DNA of 64,000 nucleotides from Mesorhizobium sp. M4B.F.Ca.ET.203.01.1.1. Lineage in GTDB: Bacteria > Pseudomonadota > Alphaproteobacteria > Rhizobiales > Rhizobiaceae. Below, piece by piece: positions 36,975-44,861 of this stretch; position 1 is the first letter of the stretch; the number at the start of each line of letters is the position of its first letter. The translations under genes were made by a program, and so were the position numbers. The DNA is taken from contig NZ_SRUO01000008.1 in NCBI RefSeq assembly GCF_004791025.1, positions 202,644 to 266,643 of the forward strand, given 5' to 3'. The notes under the pieces were generated by a model. That model searched no databases and was not told where the DNA came from. It worked only from the letters and a program-made list of their open reading frames with translations.

Positions 36975-38102
36975 TTGGATTCTTCCCATCTCGGCGCTAT
37001 CGCCGGGGACAAGGCTGGTAAGGACGGCGAGCGCGTAAGACGGGCCGAGGCCTTCGATCAGGCTTTTATGGAAACCGGTAGTGTTTTGCTGCTCTCCTGG
37101 CATCATTTTCAGGAACTGTTTTCGCACCGAAGTGAGGAAGTAGCCGCGCAGCGTGTCGCATACCTTCAATCGCTGCCCTTGGTCGCCTCTATCGCCTCCT
37201 TCCAGAAAGAAGACATTGTCGGCTCGGCCGCCAGCCTGCAATCTTTCGAGATTGCTGCCGCATTCCAATATCCGGCTGCGGGCGCCGCAGTGGTGCGCGA
37301 AGAAGCGGCGAAAGCCATGTTTCGTCTCACCAGCGGTGCTGACCTTGTCCGGCCGTTTCTAGAAAACTGGACGGCCCTGCGTGAAAGTTTTATTCACAGC
37401 GAAGAACGCACCCGTGAAGTGGTGGCGATTTCCAAATCCGACTTCGCCGGCAACGCCGATGCCAAGATCATGGACCTTCTGAAGGATCGGATACGCGCGC
37501 CGAATGACATGTTGCAGCAGTTTCAGCGCCTCCATGTCCGCCTTGCTGCAGATATTCGGCAGCGCGGCGACAAGCGCATTCCCGACGCGGACGATACATC
37601 GCGCGCTTTTATCAAAGACGTCATGCGCATCGGTGCGGAAATTGTCCGCCCCGACAACCCGGGGATTCGGATTCTGCAAGCCTGGGGATTTGATCTGTCA
37701 GATATCGACCCCGAAACAACCCTCGCCGACCTTGGCGATATGGCAGTTTTCCGCAGGAAGCTGGAAGTGCTGAACGTGCAGTTGAACCTACCCTGGCCGG
37801 AGCTCATTGCGCGGGTAAGGGAGGACCAATTGCCCTCGGGCATCATCTACAATGCCATTCGACGCTTTCACCCTGACACGCATGAATGGGACGGCAGTGA
37901 ACTGACAGACCGCTATCTAGCCTGCCTCGCCGCCTATGCCGATGTGACCTACGTCGACAAGCGAACCTATGAAGCCTGCAGGCTTGCCCGGCAGAAATCG
38001 GAAACGTTTGCCGCCCTCGCTCGACATGTCGAAAAGGCCGGAAGCTATGAAGCGATACCCGGCCAGCTCGCGGCGCGGTTTGCGCAAGCGGCGACCACCT
38101 AA
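36975..38102 (+). CDS. PIN-like domain protein with unclear start
   Basis: At least 375 residues. Just before the TTG used here the frame reads KFVALDSSHLGAIAGD, a PIN-like first strand with its acidic residue. The rest is helical (LLLSWHHFQELF, AIRRFHPDTHEWDG). The frame is open from 36867 but contains no ATG or GTG. The only nearby ATG (36863) is in another frame and soon stops. Either a non-standard codon is used or the start is damaged by a frameshift. It diverges from the STAND gene and converges on the next gene. RNase function is inferred. Confidence 0.6.
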   Translation: MDSSHLGAIAGDKAGKDGERVRRAEAFDQAFMETGSVLLLSWHHFQELFSHRSEEVAAQRVAYLQSLPLVASIASFQKEDIVGSAASLQSFEIAAAFQYPAAGAAVVREEAAKAMFRLTSGADLVRPFLENWTALRESFIHSEERTREVVAISKSDFAGNADAKIMDLLKDRIRAPNDMLQQFQRLHVRLAADIRQRGDKRIPDADDTSRAFIKDVMRIGAEIVRPDNPGIRILQAWGFDLSDIDPETTLADLGDMAVFRRKLEVLNVQLNLPWPELIARVREDQLPSGIIYNAIRRFHPDTHEWDGSELTDRYLACLAAYADVTYVDKRTYEACRLARQKSETFAALARHVEKAGSYEAIPGQLAARFAQAATT

Positions 38103-38118
38103 CTTTCAACGCCCACCT

Positions 38119-38742
38119 TCAATACGGCACGTCGACCACGGCGCCTGGCTCCCGGTCAGCCAATCCCCAAAACCGCGTTACAGCACGCACGTAGCGCGCG
38201 AAGTCGCGGTCAGACAGCTGGATGCCTTCGCTGAGAATGGCATGCTCTTCCGACTTTGCAGCGACGGTGTTGTCCGCATAACGCCAAAGGTGAGGAGCAC
38301 GGTCACGCAACTTGGTCAGAGAACCTCCGTCGCCATGCCGCACGGCGTTTCCCAGCAGGTGCAATTCCTCGATTGTCGCCCTTACTTGCCCTGTTTCCAG
38401 GTCAAGGCCATGACGCAAACCGGTCCCTCGGACAAGTTTATTGATTTCCACGGTGGCAATACCGGCACGCCGATCTTCCGGGACATGTATCCTCGCCCAA
38501 ATCCGGAGCTGGCGCTCAAAGAGCCCGTCCAGCGTGAGCGCGAAGCTGCGCCGCGCTTCGAAAGCAAGCATGTTCGACGTGTGCATATGGGCGTGATCGA
38601 GAAACTCCGCCGTAGATGCCGCAGGCCCACTGATCTTTACGCCGGTATGGAGTGGCAGGTTGTCCAGCGCAGGCAGCACGACGCGCGTGTAGAAACGGTG
38701 AAGGTCGGCCTGAAAAATTCGAGGCAATAAATCTTGGGGCAT
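38119..38742 (-). CDS. Unknown helical protein with NAVRHGDG motif
   Basis: A 207-residue protein starting MPQDLLPRIFQADLHRFYTR. The best-marked segment is EELHLLGNAVRHGDGGS, which resembles motifs of small helical proteins found near defence genes. A C-terminal WGLADREPGAVVDVPY follows. A GTG two codons upstream is an alternative start. It is convergent with the PIN-like gene, with 16 bases between stops, so the two may form one module. I do not recognise the family firmly. Confidence 0.55.
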   Translation of the reverse strand: MPQDLLPRIFQADLHRFYTRVVLPALDNLPLHTGVKISGPAASTAEFLDHAHMHTSNMLAFEARRSFALTLDGLFERQLRIWARIHVPEDRRAGIATVEINKLVRGTGLRHGLDLETGQVRATIEELHLLGNAVRHGDGGSLTKLRDRAPHLWRYADNTVAAKSEEHAILSEGIQLSDRDFARYVRAVTRFWGLADREPGAVVDVPY

Positions 38743-38899
38743 AGGCACTGCTTCGATGAAAATTCGCTGCTGCCCCGACAGTAGCGATGATGCAGACGGC
38801 CATTCAAGAGCTGCGGCGCCACTGGCTTAGCCAACGGGCCGCCATGGCATTAGCAAGTCGCTGAAACGCTCGTGAGACAACAAGAATTCGCAGACCGAC

Positions 38900-39646
38900 C
38901 TAACGCGGCGACTTCAACACGCCAGACGCGAGGCAAGATACGCCAAAGAGCTTCATCTCCCGTTTGATGTTCGCCGTTTCAGCGGGGCTTGCATGAGGTG
39001 TAATCATCACTTGATTGATGAACGTCTTCGCCTCGATGTCGACATAGACACCCTCTCTCAATGCCTGCTTGTCCAACCAAAGGAGTCTCACTTCGTCTTC
39101 GAACTTGAAGGCCCGCCGCTTGTGCAAGAGCATGGTCGCGGCCATCCGGGTAACTTCTTTCTTCGATCCTTCTGCGATCGACTGAGCCAGACGAACAAGA
39201 GTTCTCTCGCCACGATACTGGGCGCGGCCTAGAAAAGCGGAGCCGGCGCTGTTCTCGAGGAGGCCTTTTGCCGCGTTCACCATCGCGTCCACACGACAGC
39301 GGATTCGCACAACAGGAGTTTCCTTGTCGGGACCAAAGCCTGCCATTCGCCAACGCGGTTCGTCATGTGCACCTGTGGTCCAACACGAGCCGTACGATTG
39401 AAATCCCGACAACGGACCGGGGCGATTGAACAGACGATCGCACCACCACCGCTCATAGGGGTCCTGCCAACATCGAACGGGCGAGAGCCGCAGTTTGTTT
39501 GTTTCGAAAATCAGCTTGGCGTAACGCCATTCCAGCATGTGATAGAGGAATGGTTTTGTGATTGCGGGATCCGTCATCACTTTCCGGCCGTCTGCGCCGC
39601 GCTCGACGAGGGACCAAGAGATGGGATGCTTCTGGTCGATGATCAT
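38900..39646 (-). CDS. DUF2971 family protein
   Basis: A 248-residue protein. FLYHMLEWRYAKLIFETNK followed by LRLSPVRCWQDPYERWW matches the N-terminal signature of DUF2971 (a strand, then an N/Q-DP-(F/Y)E loop), and FKFEDEVRLLWL is the conserved acidic-Arg segment. The biochemical role of DUF2971 is not established; members are common in phage-defence and mobile regions. It is divergent from the large PD-(D/E)XK gene, with about 200 bases between likely starts. Confidence 0.75.
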   Translation of the reverse strand: MIIDQKHPISWSLVERGADGRKVMTDPAITKPFLYHMLEWRYAKLIFETNKLRLSPVRCWQDPYERWWCDRLFNRPGPLSGFQSYGSCWTTGAHDEPRWRMAGFGPDKETPVVRIRCRVDAMVNAAKGLLENSAGSAFLGRAQYRGERTLVRLAQSIAEGSKKEVTRMAATMLLHKRRAFKFEDEVRLLWLDKQALREGVYVDIEAKTFINQVMITPHASPAETANIKREMKLFGVSCLASGVLKSPR

Positions 39647-39839
39647 GACAGATTCCCAAGAGCCAGCTGGCACTCTAATCGGCTCATTCAGTAGCTAAAC
39701 CATAATTTTCACGGTGAGCCGTGTAGAGTTCTCAACTGAATGTTGCACGTGCCCTTGCGAAAGCACCAGATCTGCGCTCAGAGATTGCAGCCATTTGGTT
39801 GAAAAGGACTCCGGCGCATTCAAGCCGCAGATAAGTCAC

Positions 39840-42011
39840 ATGGAAAAGCAACTTAGTGAAGGCGAGATCAAAGACGCCCTCGACGACTTGTCGTGGCAAA
39901 AACTTAAAGCTCACCTAGACGCGATCGAGCTCGATGAAGCGCTCGCCGACGAACTGCTGGGCCACGTAAAGCGATGCGGGCGGTTAGTTCTCAGGCATCC
40001 AGACCCGAAGCGCGAGAAGCTACGAGACGGTCTGCTCGACGGACTGGCCGGATACCTCAGGGAACGCTTGGGAGACGGCGCGCTGTCTAGCTTTGAGGGC
40101 GTCCGCACGACGTTTCGAACGATCGAGAATGGCTACCGCGCCATTCTAACATTGCTTTCTCGCGCTGAGATATCGAAGTTGCTGCCTGACGTACGGGTAG
40201 CCGCTTATCTTCAGCGCGCAAACGCTCAGTATAAGGACGTAAATAAGCGCGTCGCTGCGGCCATACGCAAGGGAGAAACGCTTGAGGCCATGGCAGGCGT
40301 TGTCCTGAAGGACGACGATGGCAACGACTTTTCGCCTGATGCGGCCACCGACGCGATCGTCAGGACTCTGACCAGCACCCTCTTGATGGAAGGGCATACC
40401 AACGATTGGTTCGACAAGAACGGCCTGCTCGTCGTGCCAGATTTCGAACCTGCGGATGAGGAAAGTATCTACAAGGCGGGCTCCACCGAAATCCTCGGTA
40501 TCTGTTGGGGTCGGTGGGAACGCACTGAGGAACACCACAGATTTCTAGAGACGGAGTGGACCGAACTGACGGGCGAGGCCCGTCCAAAGGGGCTGCCCGA
40601 CAATATCCAGCTCGTAATCGACACAGGCCCGACGGAAACGTGGCTGTGGGATTTCATCGCCAACGAACGGCTCCAGGACCGTCTGGTGCAGACATTCCTG
40701 GAGATGTCCTTTGAAACGCGAATGCGTCAGGGACTACGCGGCATCGCTGGCCCTGCTCCTCTGCTTCCCGATGCTTACGTGTCGGCCGAGGAGGCTCATT
40801 CGGCCGTATCGTTGTCCGCAATACTAGGCTACGCGGTGGTCGAGGATCTTGCTCGGCCCGGCAAACTCCGCTTGATCGAATGGCTGCGTGGCTACGCATT
40901 CTTGAAAGGCCTAGCGGAGGAGCGCTTCGAAAGTAGCGCTGCTGGCGTAATCCTCATCGAAGAGGCCGAACTGTCGGCCAGATTGCAGCAAGTAGGGCTC
41001 TCTGCGGAGGCGACGCGAATCTTTCTCGGGCATGTGTCCTTGGGACGGACTAGCCGTGACATGTATGACTGCCCGCTGGTAAGGACCTCGAGCGGGAAGC
41101 TTCTTCTGTTCGCTCCGGCCGTTCTCGCCACCCATATCGTCAGCGTCGTCCTCTCAAACCTCTCCAGACTGCGTGAGCAGCTGTCACGCAAGGGAGCCGC
41201 TTTCGAGACCAGCGTACGCAAGTTTTTCATTGATCGCGGAATGGATTGCCGGGGCTTTAAGGTCAAACGCCAGGGAGAGGTATATGAATTCGATGCCATC
41301 CTTGTCTGGGGCGACCGTATTTTTCTGTTTGAGTGTAAGAATCGCAGTCTCTCGGGCCGAAACCCGGTACAGGCATATTACTTCGCGCTTGAAAACCGCT
41401 CTAACGCGCGCCAACTCCAGCGCCTGGCGGGCGCGCTTCGGCAACATCCGGATATCCTAACCGAGGAATTTGGCCCGGACGCTGCAAACAAGGAGGTCAT
41501 CCCTTGCATCCTGAATTCGCTGCCGTTCTCTTTGCCAGGGTTGCAAGATGGCGTCTACTTCACGGACTGGTCTGCTGTTACCAGGTTCTTCCAGGACAGG
41601 TATGTGCACGCAAAGACGGCGCACCACGTCACCGATGATGTGACTCTGCTGCATCGATCCGCTCTCTACGATTTATGGCACGGGGATCAGCCGACGCCGG
41701 ATCGTTTCATCCGGGCTTTGGACAACCCCTTCCAGTTGGAAATCGTGGGTAACCACATAGATATCCACCGCAGCATATTCCCCGTTGGTCCCGAGATGGC
41801 AGTGGTTTCTCGCGAATTCATGCGGGAAAACACCACGGCGGAATCTATAGCTGAGACATTGGGCGCTTCACCAGATCGGCTGCGTGCCGACATCGCCAAG
41901 GTCGGACACGCGGTTAAGAACGTGCGTGCAAGGCATAAACAGTCACTCCTGCGAAGAGAAGACCGCGCGTGGCGCGAACTTCGAAAGCGGCGTCCGGCTT
42001 TAGGCGAATAG
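39840..42011 (+). CDS. Large PD-(D/E)XK nuclease-like protein
   Basis: A 723-residue protein. The N-terminal two thirds are helical and unrecognised. A restriction-endonuclease-like core starts near residue 450: GAAFETSVRKFFIDRG (Glu), VYEFDAILVW (Asp) and FLFECKNRSLSG (E-x-K), a complete PD-(D/E)XK set. A helical C-terminus follows with ESIAETLGASPDRLR. The frame also allows a GTG start at 39714. MEKQLSEGEIKDALDDL is preferred because the upstream part is Cys/Ser-rich and unlike the rest. DNA cleavage is inferred; the partner and trigger are unknown. Confidence 0.65.
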   Translation: MEKQLSEGEIKDALDDLSWQKLKAHLDAIELDEALADELLGHVKRCGRLVLRHPDPKREKLRDGLLDGLAGYLRERLGDGALSSFEGVRTTFRTIENGYRAILTLLSRAEISKLLPDVRVAAYLQRANAQYKDVNKRVAAAIRKGETLEAMAGVVLKDDDGNDFSPDAATDAIVRTLTSTLLMEGHTNDWFDKNGLLVVPDFEPADEESIYKAGSTEILGICWGRWERTEEHHRFLETEWTELTGEARPKGLPDNIQLVIDTGPTETWLWDFIANERLQDRLVQTFLEMSFETRMRQGLRGIAGPAPLLPDAYVSAEEAHSAVSLSAILGYAVVEDLARPGKLRLIEWLRGYAFLKGLAEERFESSAAGVILIEEAELSARLQQVGLSAEATRIFLGHVSLGRTSRDMYDCPLVRTSSGKLLLFAPAVLATHIVSVVLSNLSRLREQLSRKGAAFETSVRKFFIDRGMDCRGFKVKRQGEVYEFDAILVWGDRIFLFECKNRSLSGRNPVQAYYFALENRSNARQLQRLAGALRQHPDILTEEFGPDAANKEVIPCILNSLPFSLPGLQDGVYFTDWSAVTRFFQDRYVHAKTAHHVTDDVTLLHRSALYDLWHGDQPTPDRFIRALDNPFQLEIVGNHIDIHRSIFPVGPEMAVVSREFMRENTTAESIAETLGASPDRLRADIAKVGHAVKNVRARHKQSLLRREDRAWRELRKRRPALGE

Positions 42012-42032
42012 AGGGAGGCCAACCGCCTTCTA

Positions 42033-42834
42033 TCAGCTCCGCGGAGGCATGCTGGCAGCGTCCAGGCGACGGTGAATCAACGAAACAAGCGACAGCAAGT
42101 CTTCGGCGTCTTCCTTTGACATCGCCCAGTTTATTCGCGCCTCATGTGCCATGGGATTGCGGAACATCCCGAACGTCCCTTTCAGGAGATTGCCGAAGCC
42201 CTTCTGCTCGTCCTGCCTCGCTTTTGGTAGCGAGGGCATTGATTGCCAGCATCGGAGGTGTCCCCGAGAACGCCCTATCGACGAGCACGGCGCCGTCGTC
42301 ATCGAGCCCGGTGCGAGTTCGCACCTTGGCGGCGATGCTTTTCACCGCTTCGAGCACGGCGTGGAAATAGTTGTCCTGCAGCAGTTCTTGCCGACAGAAC
42401 TTCATTACGTCCGGATGCACGCCTCGTGAAGCGAGGTCTTCGCGCAGCTCTCGCGCCCGCCGCTCTGCCTGCCCGAGCGTCTCGACTTTTTCTGCCTTCG
42501 ATAGCTCGCCAGAAGCGGCGACCGAAAGCCCCGTGAACGCGAGCGCCCGGTTGAGATTCGCACGCATTGGTTCGAAGCGTTCAGGCTCGCTGACAAACCG
42601 CGCCGGCTTCATGGCCTTCCGGATGAACCCAATGATGCGAGTGCGATCGCGGCGCGTATTCTGCTCATGCGCGAAGGCGTTGTAGAGGCGATGTCTTTTC
42701 GTGATGGCGGGATCGGTATCCTTGATACGACAACTCGTCAGAAGGTGACCAATTTCGGGGCCTCTCAATCCCTCCGACGTATCCGCGAGTGCATCCGCAA
42801 TTGCCTGCAGCTGTTCTTGGGAAAACGAAGCCAC
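42033..42834 (-). pseudogene. TIGR02391-family (HEPN) gene with a frameshift
   Basis: Two overlapping minus-strand frames together make one TIGR02391 protein. The first (from 42834) holds CRQELLQDNYFHAVLEAVKS and INALATKSE. The second supplies QKGFGNLLKGTFGMFRNPMAH and LLSLVSLIHRRLD. One extra base near 42216 separates them; removing it gives KSEQDEQKGF, the expected sequence. The HEPN-type motif RNPMAH lies after the shift, so the catalytic end is not made in the first frame. This is a real mutation, a sequencing error, or less likely a programmed shift. Confidence 0.75.
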
Positions 42835-43002
42835 AACAACCCCTGTGTTCTGACGTGGTAGCGTATCAGCCCCAAATTGTCACAGAGCATGTAGAATCCC
42901 TCGATAGCCAAGCGGCGACTGGTTCGAAGCGGACAACCGCCAAAGCCTCAGGACCTGAAGCTGAAAGGCCCAAAAGGGAGGTTATTGATTTATGAGGTTC
43001 AG

Positions 43003-44028
43003 TCATTCTCTCCGATTTAGTAACGCAGCCCAGTCGATTGCCGCAGTTCCGCCAGCGAGTGTAGGAGGGGCATCAGCCCAAAAGTAATTTTCGCCCTCTC
43101 GAAAATCCACCGCGAGTATTTTCTCATCAGAGAATATGCAATTCGAAAAATCACATCTCTCAAAAGCATATTTATAGTTCGCATGATGATTTAGTGAATC
43201 AATCGAGTCGACACGGGCGATACCGCAGTTCTTGAACATCGACTTATCAAATCGACCATCGACTTTTACGTACTTCCATCGCGCTACTGTTACGCCGTTA
43301 AATGACGCATTCTTTAGGCTGTCAATTTCATATTCGTCATCGAACGGAAATTCTCCTCCAAAATATTTTACAGAGGCGAACCCTGGAATGTAGTGCCAGT
43401 ATACAGGATCATCGTCGTAATGATAATCCTCTTCTGGTTCTACAACGTAAAAGGTGATGCTTCGACCAGTGTTAAAACCCGCTTCGTCTCCCGATCGCAT
43501 GACACCGGAAATCTCTTCTCGATGCCGGTTGCCGTGATAGTTACGCATATGATCTTCGACAAAATCAGCGAGCAGGTTCATTGCGCTTCGCGCATAGTCC
43601 GCTTGCCCGCTATGAATGAGCACACTTAGGGTGGCGACACCGGCAGACACATGGGATGGTTTGCTTGGCTCGCTCAAAAGTTTAGCTCCCTCCTGAAGCA
43701 GTTTTGCGCGCCCTTCGTTCTCAGCTTGATTGGCCTGCCTAACGCTAATGGAGCCTCGCCAGCTAACCGTGCAAAAAGTTACCAACGCGAACAGTGCAAC
43801 ACCGAAGGGGGCGAGCGCTTGGGCCAAGCGGGTATCATGCTCCCCATCGAAGCCGTTACCGAAAATGAAGAGAAAGGCGGCTACGATAGCCACGGCCGTG
43901 AACGTCGCACTGACGATAGACAGCACATACCAATGCTTTTCGGTAATAGTTGGCCACTCGCCGGTTGAATCCTTACCCCTACGTTCGGTCACGTAGCCCC
44001 CCAGCTCGACGTTTATCCGAACGCACAT
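43003..44028 (-). CDS. AT-rich two-helix membrane protein, unknown
   Basis: Up to 341 residues. Two transmembrane helices near residues 33-56 and 72-92 (WYVLSIVSATFTAVAIVAAF and LAPFGVALFALVTFC) are followed by a coiled segment and a Tyr/Asp/Asn-rich cytoplasmic domain with pentapeptide-like pieces (LKNASFNGVTVARW, FERCDFSNCIFSDEKI). A GTG at 43992, after a GGGGGG tract, is an alternative start. Base and codon use are clearly more AT-rich than in neighbours, suggesting recent transfer. Membrane-anchored effectors of this type occur in defence islands, but no family was recognised. Confidence 0.6.
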   Translation of the reverse strand: MCVRINVELGGYVTERRGKDSTGEWPTITEKHWYVLSIVSATFTAVAIVAAFLFIFGNGFDGEHDTRLAQALAPFGVALFALVTFCTVSWRGSISVRQANQAENEGRAKLLQEGAKLLSEPSKPSHVSAGVATLSVLIHSGQADYARSAMNLLADFVEDHMRNYHGNRHREEISGVMRSGDEAGFNTGRSITFYVVEPEEDYHYDDDPVYWHYIPGFASVKYFGGEFPFDDEYEIDSLKNASFNGVTVARWKYVKVDGRFDKSMFKNCGIARVDSIDSLNHHANYKYAFERCDFSNCIFSDEKILAVDFREGENYFWADAPPTLAGGTAAIDWAALLNRRE

Positions 44029-44063
44029 GCCAGTATTGCGTCAGCTTTGTTAGCGCTACAGAT

Positions 44064-44609
44064 TCAATCATGGCGCTCGACAGCTACGGGGAAGGTCGAC
44101 GCAAGGTCTTCCTCCACGTCTATCTCGAATTCGGCGGCGAGCGCCGAAAGCTGCAATCCAAAGATTGCCCGTAACTCCCCCAACGCGACGAAATAGCCGG
44201 GCGTCAGCGGGCGCTCGCCATGATCATGCCACCGGGCGGGTGATCCATGATCAACGTCGTCGCGCAGCCGATAGGCGATGTTTCGGTAGTCCGGCAGGGC
44301 ATCCTCCAGAAAATGCCGAGAGGCTGTGCGCAAATGCCGGACGCGCCGTGCAGCTGATGAGTTCTCGGGAAGGTCGTTCAAGATTTGCGTAAGCTCATTG
44401 CGAATCTGAATCATCGACTGATCAACTTGGTCCGGAACCTCGAAATGCATCGGCACGAAGAGCACACGCCGATTCTCTAAGAAATTGAACAGCCGCAAGA
44501 TCACCGTCCGTTGCGCGACTGGCGGATTCCAGCTCGCGCTAATACTAAGGAACCCGATGCCGGTGAGCCTGCTTCGAATGGCATCGAAGCTTCGCCGAAC
44601 GATCGCCAT
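44064..44609 (-). CDS. DUF6650-like protein
   Basis: A 181-residue protein with RSRLTGIGFLSISASWNPP, then ILRLFNFLENRRVLFVP, a pattern I associate with DUF6650. The rest is helical (QSMIQIRNELTQILNDLP ... RHFLEDALPDY). A good GGGGAGAG ribosome-binding site precedes the ATG. Function unknown. It ends 35 bases upstream of the AT-rich membrane-protein gene on the same strand and diverges from the helicase gene. Confidence 0.5.
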   Translation of the reverse strand: MAIVRRSFDAIRSRLTGIGFLSISASWNPPVAQRTVILRLFNFLENRRVLFVPMHFEVPDQVDQSMIQIRNELTQILNDLPENSSAARRVRHLRTASRHFLEDALPDYRNIAYRLRDDVDHGSPARWHDHGERPLTPGYFVALGELRAIFGLQLSALAAEFEIDVEEDLASTFPVAVERHD

Positions 44610-44861
44610 CTACTCTCCCCCACTCCAGATTCGCATCATTGGCGCGGTAGGACGTAAAAGGAAAGCCCGGCAGGGCGTAACTCGCCGCAACCATCTAATG
44701 AAATCGTTGACGCGCGGACGCTCTCGCGTTGTTTCCCGTGACGGGCGACGAAAAGAGCCATGCCTACATCGCGGCCCGATCAATGTCCGACGACGATGAT
44801 TTGGAACATTTCAATCTGTTGCTGATATTCGCCCTCGAAGACCTCCTATTTTGCGGGCGTA

